Part shown: positions 1 to 9,371 of the stretch, in pieces
Layout: each line of letters opens with the position of its first letter
Position numbering within the stretch: position 1 is the stretch's first letter
Origin: Enterococcus larvae
Lineage (GTDB): Bacteria; Bacillota; Bacilli; Lactobacillales; Enterococcaceae
Assembly (NCBI RefSeq): GCF_017830045.1
Contig: NZ_JAEDXU010000002.1
Coordinates: 186,001 to 250,000 of the forward strand
DNA: 64,000 nt
Reading direction: 5' to 3'
Position numbers and translations under genes: made by a program
The notes under the pieces: model-generated
Seen by the model: only the letters and a program-made list of their open reading frames with translations
Told to the model about the DNA's origin: nothing
Databases searched by the model: none

Positions 1-1146
1 TCTATCTTCTTATTGATTCCATATATTCCCTGGCCGCAATCCTACGTTGATTTTATGGGTAGTAATCCGGACTTGGTCAATAAACTGATTTTACCATTCA
101 ATATGAGTATGGGACTTTTATCTATTTATTCTTCTTTTGGAATTGGTTCACGGTTGGCTCAAAGCTATGATTTAGATAGTCTGGCTGGTGGTGTTTCAGC
201 AATTTTTACATTCTTTATGACATTGTCTTTTACTGTGACTGATGAAGGCTCATTTATCAGTACAAAATATTTGGGTGGGGAAGGGATGTTCACCAGTATT
301 TTGACGGCGATTCTGGCAGTAGAAATGATGCGTATCTGTAAGAAATACAATATTGGAATACGCTTGCCTGAACAAGTGCCAAGCAATGTGAGCAGTAGTT
401 TTGAAGTGTTGATTCCTGTCTTTTTCTCTATGACGATCGTCTGGCTGATCACGCATGTCTTGGGTTTCAATGTAAATGAGTTGATTGCGGATATCATTAC
501 ACCGTTATTGAGTGTTTCCTCAAACTCTATTGCAGCTCCTTTGATGTATGTTCTGCTTACCTGTCTGATGTGGCTCTTTGGTATTCATCCTCAGATTTTG
601 GCGACAGTTATGCTGCCGATCTGGTTATTGAATTCAGAGGCAAACATGGCTGCTGCTCAAGCAGGAACAGCCATTCCGAATATCGGTGTTCAACCGTTTA
701 TCTTTACTTTTTTATGGATTGGCGGCGGTGGAGGAACCTTAGCATTATGCGGCTTGATGTGTTTCTCAAAATCTAAGTTCTTAAAAAAATTAGGTCGCTT
801 AAGTATTATTCCGGGATTTTTCAATATCAATGAGCCGTTGTTGTTTGGCTTGCCAATCGTATTGAATCCGGCATTGGCAATCCCGTTCGTCTTAGCACCA
901 GTTGTTTGTACATTCATTACTTATTTTGCTTTTACTACAGGTATTGTGCCTGGTATGGGTTATCCGTTGGCAGCTGTTTGGACGGTACCTGGAGTATTTG
1001 CCGGAGTGATTGCAACAGCAAGTATTCGCGGCGGGCTACTCGTTGTGTTCAACTTCCTTGTTTATCTCGTGATCTACTATCCGTTTTTCAAGACCTATGA
1101 GCGAAAAATGGTACAGCAGGAGTTGGGAGAAGAGTTGGCAAAATAG
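1..1146 (+). CDS. PTS EIIC, lactose/cellobiose family (5' end outside window)
   Basis: Membrane permease subunit of a phosphotransferase system that imports and phosphorylates a beta-glucoside such as cellobiose. The frame is open from base 1, so the N-terminus (roughly 40-50 residues by family length) lies upstream; the TTG at 13 is not a credible start. Visible features are many hydrophobic segments, the conserved FGIHPQ stretch and the NINEP motif, which matches the EIIC active-loop G/N-INEP signature. It is followed by a 6-phospho-glycosidase gene, the usual partner that cleaves the imported phospho-sugar. Exact substrate cannot be read from sequence. Confidence 0.9.
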   Translation, partial: SIFLLIPYIPWPQSYVDFMGSNPDLVNKLILPFNMSMGLLSIYSSFGIGSRLAQSYDLDSLAGGVSAIFTFFMTLSFTVTDEGSFISTKYLGGEGMFTSILTAILAVEMMRICKKYNIGIRLPEQVPSNVSSSFEVLIPVFFSMTIVWLITHVLGFNVNELIADIITPLLSVSSNSIAAPLMYVLLTCLMWLFGIHPQILATVMLPIWLLNSEANMAAAQAGTAIPNIGVQPFIFTFLWIGGGGGTLALCGLMCFSKSKFLKKLGRLSIIPGFFNINEPLLFGLPIVLNPALAIPFVLAPVVCTFITYFAFTTGIVPGMGYPLAAVWTVPGVFAGVIATASIRGGLLVVFNFLVYLVIYYPFFKTYERKMVQQELGEELAK

Positions 1147-1182
1147 TGAAATTGGCAAGAGTGACACTTCATAAAGGCATGT

Positions 1183-1257
1183 ATGATGATGGAACATATC
1201 TTGTGGAGTGTTGCTGCTGGGCTAACTGCGGTTTTCTATTGCAGGATAGTTGTTTGA
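1183..1257 (+). CDS. candidate 24-residue membrane peptide
   Basis: A 24-codon frame in the gap between the EIIC gene and the glycosidase. It opens with three consecutive ATG codons preceded by AAAGG, and encodes a mostly hydrophobic stretch (IL-W-VAAGLTAVF) that could form a single transmembrane helix. Composition and placement fit a small membrane protein co-translated with the PTS genes. There is no homology evidence, and a frame this short can arise by chance. Confidence 0.35.
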   Translation: MMMEHILWSVAAGLTAVFYCRIVV

Positions 1258-1278
1258 TTGAATCAATAATTAGGATAG

Positions 1279-2730
<1,452 letters not shown>

Positions 2731-2749
2731 AGATAGCTGATAGGATTAA

Positions 2750-2930
2750 AAAAAGAGGCTGAGACAGAAGTGTTTAGCTACAAGCAATAAGCCGGAATTC
2801 ACGAAAATTGTTTCACAAATTTTTGTTGAATTCCGGCTTATTGTCGTAGGAGCTGCTTCTGACTCGCCGTTTATTCGGATTTAGGGTATGGAAAAGAGTG
2901 GCAACAGATTATTGTCCCACTCTCGTTTTT
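2750..2930. repeat. ~180-bp intergenic repeat, copy 1 (possible bidirectional terminator)
   Basis: Almost identical to 7361-7542. It starts with A-rich GAGGCTGAGACAG, contains an internal inverted repeat (CAATAAGCCGGAATTCA at 2784-2800 against TGAATTCCGGCTTATTG), and ends GTCCCACTCTCG plus a T-run. The ends are partly complementary to each other. It lies between two convergent genes, so it may serve as a terminator in both directions. Confidence 0.85.
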
Positions 2931-2934
2931 TTGA

Positions 2935-4233
2935 CTAAGACTCTTCCATGTTTACAGCCTCACTCTTTGGCGAAGGTTCTGCTTTAGGCTCAACCAGCTG
3001 TCGAGAAAAGATGAAAGCAGAAAGCCCGATAACAGCTGCTGTAAACAGGTAGAATTGCCAGCTGATAGTTATTGTCAATGCATTGGCAATACCAAGAAAG
3101 AACACCTGTCCAATGGGTCCGCCTAACAAAACGATGGTCGTGAAAATCCCGTTTGTAACAGCTAAACGTTCCTCATCAACTTCTCGCATCATGTAAGCAG
3201 ACATCCGTGGGTTGATTTTGCCACTGGTGTAGCCAACAAAGAAGAGGCAGGCAAGCATTAGCCAAACATTTTTTAACCACAAAAAATTTAGTGCCAGAAC
3301 AGCTAAGGTAGTCATTGTGCAGCTGACGATTCGCAAGGTGGTTGTGTTCTTAAAAAAGTCACCTGTTATCAATGAACCAAGGATTGTCCCGAAGGATACC
3401 GTAATACTAATAATGGCTAATGTGTTTCCGTAATTATTTAGAAGCAATTGAGAAATTTCTAAAAGACTGATATTCATCAACCCATCAATGCAAGCGCCTA
3501 ACGTGTTTACTGCAAGTGCGAAAAGCATGATGATTTTCAAGAAACGGTTGCTGTATAGAAGCTTGATTGTTGTTTTAAGACTTGAACGAAAGCCTTCTGA
3601 CGAGGTTGCCTCATTATCAGAAAAATTTGATCCCGGCTCAGCATGTTGTAGAATCGTTCTGTGGCGTAAAATCGAAAGTCCGGCGAACAACAAGGTTATC
3701 GCATTGATCAAGCCGAAAAGAGAGAAATCGTAGCCAAGTAAAACGATTGCCCAAGCACCAAGCCCTTGAAAGATGATTTGAACTAGCGTTTGTGTCGCCA
3801 TCTGAAAGCCCATTGCTTCATCCAACGCTTCTTCAGGCAGTAAGCGTCGTAATAAAGGAAGTTGAAGACCTCCGCCATATGCCCCAAGACAATCAGAAAC
3901 GATGTTTATCATAAGCAAAATCAGAAATAGCGGAACTGTTGCAGGGAGTCGAATGAGTAGTGTCAATGCGCCGAAAAGGGCAAATTGAGCAATTCTTGAA
4001 ATAATCATCCAACGCGTTTTCTGCTTTGTTCGGTCTGCAAAGTAGCCAGTTAGAATATTCAAAAGGCTGGGGATAAGCAGCGCCATCGAAGCAAGTGAGA
4101 CAGCAAGTGTTTTAAAGGGTGTTGTACTGGCATAAATAACAAAAACAATATTGAAAAGACTATTGCCGATTCCATTTAGCAAAGCAGCGTTAGTTAGGGC
4201 GCGATAGCCTTTGTTTGTAAGATATTCATTCAT
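2935..4233 (-). CDS. MFS transporter
   Basis: A 432-residue polytopic membrane protein with about 12 hydrophobic segments and the major facilitator layout. The cytoplasmic loop after TM2 (TGYFADRTKQKTRW) is the MFS loop 2-3 signature (G-x-x-x-D-R-x-x-R/K). Probably an exporter of small molecules; substrate unknown. It is divergent from an Rgg-type regulator at 4356, a common arrangement in which the regulator controls the neighbouring transporter. Start ATG has an AAAGGAG site. Confidence 0.85.
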   Translation of the reverse strand: MNEYLTNKGYRALTNAALLNGIGNSLFNIVFVIYASTTPFKTLAVSLASMALLIPSLLNILTGYFADRTKQKTRWMIISRIAQFALFGALTLLIRLPATVPLFLILLMINIVSDCLGAYGGGLQLPLLRRLLPEEALDEAMGFQMATQTLVQIIFQGLGAWAIVLLGYDFSLFGLINAITLLFAGLSILRHRTILQHAEPGSNFSDNEATSSEGFRSSLKTTIKLLYSNRFLKIIMLFALAVNTLGACIDGLMNISLLEISQLLLNNYGNTLAIISITVSFGTILGSLITGDFFKNTTTLRIVSCTMTTLAVLALNFLWLKNVWLMLACLFFVGYTSGKINPRMSAYMMREVDEERLAVTNGIFTTIVLLGGPIGQVFFLGIANALTITISWQFYLFTAAVIGLSAFIFSRQLVEPKAEPSPKSEAVNMEES

Positions 4234-4285
4234 AAAGAATCTCCTTTAAGGTGTGATTTTTAGCGGCCAACTAATTTCAGTTTGT

Positions 4286-4340
4286 AACTTTACTATAGCC
4301 GAGGTAAGATAGCTATAAGTATAAAATCCACTATAGTAGA
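4286..4340. promoter_or_regulatory. divergent control region with two ACTATAG boxes
   Basis: The 120-bp gap between the divergent MFS and Rgg-type genes holds two copies of ACTATAG (4292-4298 and 4330-4336), each with the palindromic core CTATAG. They are plausible operator sites for the Rgg-type protein, by inference only. Confidence 0.3.
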
Positions 4341-4355
4341 AAAAAGGTGATCATC

Positions 4356-5333
4356 ATGAATGAAGGAGAATTATTTCGACAGCTTAGGAAGGATCGAGGC
4401 TTGAGTATTCGACAAGTATCGGATGAATTGAACAGTGTTTCCTTTATCAGTAAATTTGAAAAAGGAGATTCTCATATCAGTATCCATCGAATGGAGCGGC
4501 TTTTAGAGAACATCAATGTAACAATCGAAGAGTTCTACTATCTGCGTGCGCCAAAAGCTGAAATGGAAATGTTTATTGGTTTTTCTAGTATATTAAGCTA
4601 TATGACCGGACCCTATTTTGCCTATTTGACTCGGATCGAGATAATCAACAATCAAAATAATCAGCAGGATTTCGAAAAAAAGATTGTGGAAATGAAAAAA
4701 CTTTCCGCTGAATTGAACAAGGAAATACACTGGCAAAAATATTTGCAGATTTTTTGTCATCTGTTGATTGAATCTTATAAAGCGAACTTACTTGCTTCTG
4801 AGGAAGTTGACAGTCAAAAAATATTTGAACGATTTCGGGTGATCAGTCGTCCTGTTGTCAGTTATCTATACAGCGTGGAAAACTGGGGTGTGTTTGAAGT
4901 CTTGCTGTTTCGACTTTTTCAGTTTACTTTTCCCATAGAAACGATTCAGCAGCTACTGACTACTGCTGTTTCCAGAACAGAAAAGGAGATTGGGCTGCCT
5001 TTGATGAGAGAGCTTCGTGTAAGTCTGCTGTTCTCTGTTTTGACATCGTTTTTGAATTTTCGCTGCTTTAAGCAAAGCAAAGATACAATAGAGATGCTTG
5101 AAAAAATACTATATGATACGGAAGATTCAACAAACAGCATCTATATGCTTCTTTTTAAAGGATGGTATCAAATTATTACGGATTCTAAGGAAAAAGGAAT
5201 AGAAAAATGTCAACAGGCGATTTCTATCTTTCACATCCTGAAGCAGCCGACACTTGCGAAGCATGCGGAATACCTACTGGAAGTCATTTTGCAGAATCGA
5301 GAAAACCCGCAAGAGTATATGATGTTTGTTTGA
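4356..5333 (+). CDS. Rgg/GadR/MutR-type transcriptional regulator
   Basis: A 325-residue protein with an N-terminal XRE helix-turn-helix (about residues 4-58: GELFRQLRKDRGLSIRQVSDEL, then SKFEKGDSHIS). A long helical C-terminal region follows, as in Rgg-family regulators, which bind short peptides there. ATG at 4356 is preferred over an upstream GTG because AAAGGTGA sits at good spacing. It is divergent from the MFS transporter, which it probably controls. No cognate short peptide gene was recognised next to it. Confidence 0.8.
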   Translation: MNEGELFRQLRKDRGLSIRQVSDELNSVSFISKFEKGDSHISIHRMERLLENINVTIEEFYYLRAPKAEMEMFIGFSSILSYMTGPYFAYLTRIEIINNQNNQQDFEKKIVEMKKLSAELNKEIHWQKYLQIFCHLLIESYKANLLASEEVDSQKIFERFRVISRPVVSYLYSVENWGVFEVLLFRLFQFTFPIETIQQLLTTAVSRTEKEIGLPLMRELRVSLLFSVLTSFLNFRCFKQSKDTIEMLEKILYDTEDSTNSIYMLLFKGWYQIITDSKEKGIEKCQQAISIFHILKQPTLAKHAEYLLEVILQNRENPQEYMMFV

Positions 5334-5385
5334 AGAAATAACGGGTTCAGTGAATGAAGCTGAAATTTATTGAAGGAGGAATACT

Positions 5386-5946
5386 ATGGAAAAATGTGAA
5401 TGGGCGAAAACCAGCGAAAATATGGAAAAGTATCATGATGAGGTGTGGGGTGTTCCGATTTATGAGGATCGTTTACTATTTCGTAAATTAGTCTTGGATA
5501 TTAATCAAGCCGGGCTAAGCTGGCAGACGATTCTAAATAAAACACCTGCTTTCGATGAGGCATTCGATCATTTTGTTATTGAAAAGGTAGCTGCCTATGA
5601 CGAAGAAAAAATTCAGGAATTATTGCAAAATCCTGCAATCATACGTAATCGCCGTAAGATCGAAGCAGCTATCCATAATGCGCAGGCGGTTCAAGCTATT
5701 CAAGCTGAATTTGGTAGTTTTTCTGATTATATATGGCATTTTACAAGCAACCAGACGATCAATACAAATAGACGGAAAGATGAACCGATGACACCGACAA
5801 GCGTGCTTTCAGATACGATCAGCAGCGAGATGAAGAAGAAGGGCTTCAAGTTTATTGGAAGTACGATCATCTATGCATATCTACAGGCTGTTGGGATCAT
5901 TAATGATCATGAGTTGGAATGTTTCCGCCAACAAGAGCTATCTTAA
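5386..5946 (+). CDS. tag: DNA-3-methyladenine glycosylase I
   Basis: Base-excision repair enzyme that removes 3-methyladenine from alkylated DNA. Length is 186 residues, as in E. coli Tag. The zinc-binding quartet is visible at the expected places: C4, H17, H175 and C179. The core QAGLSWQTIL motif is present at about 41-50. The residue aligned with the base-pocket Glu38 of E. coli Tag is Asp here, a conservative change. Start ATG follows GGAGGA. It appears to be a stand-alone gene. Confidence 0.93.
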   Translation: MEKCEWAKTSENMEKYHDEVWGVPIYEDRLLFRKLVLDINQAGLSWQTILNKTPAFDEAFDHFVIEKVAAYDEEKIQELLQNPAIIRNRRKIEAAIHNAQAVQAIQAEFGSFSDYIWHFTSNQTINTNRRKDEPMTPTSVLSDTISSEMKKKGFKFIGSTIIYAYLQAVGIINDHELECFRQQELS

Positions 5947-5995
5947 AGACGCAATACTAATAAAGTATAAAGAATGCTCTAAATCAAAAGGACAG

Positions 5996-6023
5996 TTGAC
6001 ATTCTTCTGGTTTTTAGTAATAA
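5996..6023 (+). promoter_or_regulatory. promoter of the fluoride-riboswitch transcript
   Basis: TTGACA (5996-6001), 16-nt spacer, TAATAA (6018-6023), just upstream of the riboswitch aptamer. The -35 is a perfect consensus. Confidence 0.7.
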
Positions 6024-6027
6024 TAAA

Positions 6028-6133
6028 TAGGAAGGGAATGAAGTTCTCCCTAGACAGTTTATGTCAAAACCGCAATTATTCTGCTGATGACTTCTACCAC
6101 CATTTATTTGGTGTGTAGAGGTCATCTTTTTTT
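6028..6133 (+). ncRNA. fluoride riboswitch (crcB motif) with terminator
   Basis: The leader contains AGGGAATGAAGTTCTCCCT (6033-6051) and the downstream segment GCTGATGACTTCTACC (6083-6098), matching the crcB-motif aptamer layout (GGnnAUGnnGUUCnCC... CUGAUGnCnUCUAC). The 3' aptamer segment is also the 5' arm of a strong hairpin (GATGACTTCTACCACC against GGTGTGTAGAGGTCATC) ending in seven T residues directly before the antiporter RBS. Expected logic: fluoride stabilises the aptamer and prevents the terminator, switching on the gene. Confidence 0.85.
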
Positions 6134-6145
6134 GGAGGTATTTTT

Positions 6146-7339
6146 ATGTTGATCAGGGTTTCTATTGTTATTCTTTTGGGCTTGCTATTGGGGCGAGTGA
6201 TGAAAAGCCTGCACTTGCCATCACTTGTAGGCTTTCTTTTAACAGGTATTATTTTGGGTCCATCGGTACTGAATGTTCTTTCACCACAATTTCTGGGGCT
6301 TTCAGCAGATTTAAGAGAGCTGGCTTTGATCGTGATTTTGACTCGAGCCGGTCTATCCTTGGATATTGAAGAATTGAAAAAAGTTGGCAGACCTGCTTTA
6401 TTAATGTGCTTTGTTCCTGCAATGGCAGAGATTGGTGCAGCGGTGGTTTTTGCTCCTTTACTTTTTGATTTTTCATTTTCCGAAGCATTGCTATTGGGGA
6501 GTGTGATTGCAGCTGTATCTCCTGCTGTAGTTGTCCCAAGGATGTTGAAGTTGATTCAAGAGGGATATGGTGGGAAAAAGCATATTCCACAAATCATCCT
6601 GGCAGGTGCTTCTGTCGATGATGTTTTTGTACTGGTTCTTTTTACAGCATTTCTTGGAATCAATCAGGGCTCTGTTTTTACTGCTGGAACTTTATTACAA
6701 ATTCCGACAGCTATTTTTTCCGGTCTGCTAATCGGAGCAATCATCGGCTGGCTGTTAGCCCAATTTTTTGGTGTCTATCATATGAGAGATTCTATAAAGG
6801 TGCTGCTCATTTTAAGTCTATCTTTTCTTTTGATGGGGCTAGAGGATCTGTTAGCGAATTCCTTTGCTTTTTCGGGTATGCTGAGCGTTATGAGTCTGAG
6901 CTTGATGCTGTATAGATTCAAAAAGCCTGTTGCAAAACGGCTGTCTGTTAAGTTCAATAAACTATGGCTGGCTGCAGAGATTTTTCTTTTTGTCCTTGTC
7001 GGTGCAAGCGTAAATTTATCTTTTGCCTATTCAGCAGGCTGGAAGCCATTTGTCTTGATCTTGCTAGTATCACTGGTGAGAATGCTTGGTGTTCTTTTAG
7101 CATTGGCAGGAACTGATCTGTCGGCGAAGGAAAAGCTCTTTTGTACAATCAGTTATCTTCCAAAGGCGACTGTTCAAGCAGCGATAGGCAGTATCCCTCT
7201 CGCACTGGGCATCAATAACGGTGAGATGATCCTGACGATTGCAGTCATTTCTATACTGACTACCGCGCCAATTGGTGCATTGGGGATCGATCTGTTTTAT
7301 ACAAGGCTTTTGTCTAAAGATAGTACTAAGGAAGGATAG
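6146..7339 (+). CDS. cation:proton antiporter controlled by a fluoride riboswitch
   Basis: A 397-residue membrane protein with about 11-12 hydrophobic segments and the NhaP/CPA-type Na+(K+)/H+ exchanger layout: LPSLVGFLLTGIILGPSVL near the N-terminus, and an acidic charge pair region around GASVDDVFVL (about 152-161). Such antiporters are among the known gene classes under fluoride riboswitches, beside CrcB/Fluc and CLC-F, and probably help cells withstand fluoride. No crcB homologue was seen beside it. RBS GGAGGT lies immediately after the terminator T-run, so expression depends on readthrough. Confidence 0.88.
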   Translation: MLIRVSIVILLGLLLGRVMKSLHLPSLVGFLLTGIILGPSVLNVLSPQFLGLSADLRELALIVILTRAGLSLDIEELKKVGRPALLMCFVPAMAEIGAAVVFAPLLFDFSFSEALLLGSVIAAVSPAVVVPRMLKLIQEGYGGKKHIPQIILAGASVDDVFVLVLFTAFLGINQGSVFTAGTLLQIPTAIFSGLLIGAIIGWLLAQFFGVYHMRDSIKVLLILSLSFLLMGLEDLLANSFAFSGMLSVMSLSLMLYRFKKPVAKRLSVKFNKLWLAAEIFLFVLVGASVNLSFAYSAGWKPFVLILLVSLVRMLGVLLALAGTDLSAKEKLFCTISYLPKATVQAAIGSIPLALGINNGEMILTIAVISILTTAPIGALGIDLFYTRLLSKDSTKEG

Positions 7340-7360
7340 TCTGGCAAATCCACCAAGTGA

Positions 7361-7542
7361 AAAAAAGAGGCTGAGACAGAAGTGTTTAGCTACAAGCAAT
7401 AAGCCGGAATGCACGAAAATTGTTTCACAAATTTTTGTTGAATTCCGGCTTATTGTCGTAGGAGCTACTTCTGACTCGCCGTTTATTCGGATTTAGGGTA
7501 TGGAAAAGAGTGGCAACAGATTATTGTCCCACTCTCGTTTAT
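7361..7542. repeat. ~180-bp intergenic repeat, copy 2
   Basis: Second copy of the repeat at 2750-2930, in the same orientation and again between two convergent genes. Differences seen are few: GGAATTC becomes GGAATGC in the left arm of the internal stem, and one G-to-A change lies near 7467. The internal stem therefore has a mismatch here. Confidence 0.85.
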
Positions 7543-7549
7543 TTTTTGA

Positions 7550-8107
7550 TTAGGCTTGGTAATTCGCTTCGGCAAATTTGATAAAGGCATCAACAATGGT
7601 TTGAAGGAAATTTTTCGTGCCATCAACGATTGCTCCGTTTTCATCAATTAAGCTAGTGATATTACCAATATATGCTTCAGGTTGTTGTAGGGTAGGGACA
7701 TTTAAAAATACTAATGATTGTCTCAAATGCTGATTTGCACCAAAGCCGCTGATGGCTCCTGGAGAAACGCTGACAACAAGTCCAGGTTTTTTATCCCATA
7801 CACTTTGCCCGTATGGTCGTGAACCGACATCTAAAGCATTTTTCAGTACTGCCGGAACTGAACGATTGTATTCCGGCGTGAAGAAAGCGACAGCATCGAG
7901 GCTTTTCACTTGTTCTCTAAAAGCTGTCCATGCAGCAGTAGGCGTCCCCTCGTCATCTAGATCCTGATTGTATATTTCTAATGGCGCTAAATCAACAAAG
8001 ACAGCTTCATAGCCCTCAGGCAATAGCTCAGCTAGTGTTTTAGCTACCTTTTTATTGTAAGAATCCTTTCTTAAGCTGCCTACAAAGAAACCAATTTTTT
8101 TTGTCAT
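7550..8107 (-). CDS. NADPH-dependent FMN reductase
   Basis: A 185-residue flavodoxin-like oxidoreductase. The N-terminal GSLRKDSYNKK loop is the FMN phosphate-binding site of the NADPH-dependent FMN reductase family, and FTPEYNRSVPAVLKNALD is a second family signature. It likely reduces FMN, quinones or azo compounds with NAD(P)H in the cytoplasm. ATG at 8107 is preferred over the upstream ATG because it has a GGAGGAAAT site. Monocistronic. Confidence 0.9.
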   Translation of the reverse strand: MTKKIGFFVGSLRKDSYNKKVAKTLAELLPEGYEAVFVDLAPLEIYNQDLDDEGTPTAAWTAFREQVKSLDAVAFFTPEYNRSVPAVLKNALDVGSRPYGQSVWDKKPGLVVSVSPGAISGFGANQHLRQSLVFLNVPTLQQPEAYIGNITSLIDENGAIVDGTKNFLQTIVDAFIKFAEANYQA

Positions 8108-8194
8108 AACTATTTCCTCCATTCTGATCAATATCTTATCTCAATCATAGGCTTGAAACGGGATAAATGCAAGGAAAACGCTAGGAAAAGGGAA

Positions 8195-8223
8195 TTGTGT
8201 TCTTTTCCTGATTCAAGTATAAT
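8195..8223 (+). promoter_or_regulatory. promoter
   Basis: TTGTGT (8195-8200), 17-nt spacer, TATAAT (8218-8223). It drives the small frame at 8241 and the acetyltransferase at 8319. Confidence 0.65.
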
Positions 8224-8240
8224 CAAAGGAACGACGTAAC

Positions 8241-8315
8241 ATGGCAAAAGGTGTTTTTAGCATGATTTGGATAAAAAGAATAACGAAGTATCTAAAAAAA
8301 GAAAAAGGGGAGTAG
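8241..8315 (+). CDS. candidate 24-residue cationic peptide
   Basis: A 24-codon frame placed between a good promoter and the acetyltransferase gene, with AAAGGA 10 nt upstream of its ATG. The product mixes hydrophobic and lysine/arginine residues (VFSMIWIKRITKYLKK) and would be amphipathic. Its stop is 3 nt before the next start, so it may be a small protein or a translational leader. No homology evidence. Confidence 0.3.
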   Translation: MAKGVFSMIWIKRITKYLKKEKGE

Positions 8316-8318
8316 CCT

Positions 8319-9125
8319 TTGAAAAAATTTGATTGGAAAAATGTATTGAACGAGGATGAGAAAAAGCAGGTTCTCAGTTTACAAAAACAGCGGGAATCAG
8401 AGCAGTCGATCCATCATAAATTGGATCTTGGATTTGTCGATGGAGAGAAGAGCTATGCGAAGCATTTGCTTTATTGGGAGGATGACCAACTGGTTGGGTA
8501 TGCTTGGGCGACCAGCTTTGATCCGACTGAGCTTGAACTAACATTGATTCTATCAGAATCAACTGAGGATTTGACTGCTGTTCTTGCGGAAATACAACGC
8601 TATGCAAAAGAGCAATCTGTGACGAATACTGTGTTGATTGCTGATCAGGCAAACAAGTTTTTAGCAGATGGGTTTGAGAAGCAAGCGATCGAGAAACAAT
8701 TTTCTGAATATTTCATGCTGTTGGATTTGGATAAAAACGCATCAAATGAGCAGAAAACTGTTCCGTTAGTATCTCCGAGAGAGACTGATTTACCTGCGCT
8801 TGAGCAATTACTAGGTGGTAGTCCATTAGCAGAAGATTTGAAGAATACACGCGTTTATAAAGAAGCAGATCAGGTGCTTGCTTGTATTCGTTTAGATGAA
8901 GATCATGGGAATTGGGGAATTTTTGGTTTTGTTGTCCAGGAGGATCAGCGAGGGAAAGGACTTGGTAAACAAGTGCTTAATGGTGCGATTCAGCTTATAT
9001 TGGAAAGTGATCCTAAAAGTATTTATCTGGAAGTTGAAACAGAAAATAAACCAGCCTATCATCTGTATTTGTCAACTGGGTTTGATGTCCGGAATCAGTA
9101 TGACTATTATGATTTAAGTAAATAA
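8319..9125 (+). CDS. GNAT acetyltransferase, two-domain
   Basis: A 268-residue protein. The C-terminal half (about 135-268) is a GNAT domain with the acetyl-CoA site QEDQRGKGLGKQVL and a terminal YHLYLSTGFD segment. The N-terminal half resembles a second, degenerate GNAT fold. The start is TTG at 8319 with GGGGAG upstream. Substrate unknown. A terminator follows at 9124-9180. Confidence 0.8.
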   Translation: MKKFDWKNVLNEDEKKQVLSLQKQRESEQSIHHKLDLGFVDGEKSYAKHLLYWEDDQLVGYAWATSFDPTELELTLILSESTEDLTAVLAEIQRYAKEQSVTNTVLIADQANKFLADGFEKQAIEKQFSEYFMLLDLDKNASNEQKTVPLVSPRETDLPALEQLLGGSPLAEDLKNTRVYKEADQVLACIRLDEDHGNWGIFGFVVQEDQRGKGLGKQVLNGAIQLILESDPKSIYLEVETENKPAYHLYLSTGFDVRNQYDYYDLSK

Positions 9126-9180
9126 AAAACCAAATAAAGGAGAGAGGGATCTGATGATTCCTCTTTCTTTATTTGGTTTA
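9124..9180 (+). terminator. intrinsic terminator
   Basis: Long inverted repeat with arms AAACCAAATAAAG and CTTTATTTGGTTT after the acetyltransferase stop. Confidence 0.7.
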
Positions 9181-9371
9181 GGCAATAAACTGCCCCTGCC
9201 AAGGTAGGACTACTATACCATAACTGTTTATTAACAGGCAATACAGCTGAATTTTAAGGAGAATAAATGCTGTTTGTTTTGTTGAACTGGATCGAAAGTG
9301 AGAAGGGATGCAAGCTTTTTCATTTATTTCCCGCTGAGTTACGGTATACTTATACTTTGGAGGAATCAAAC

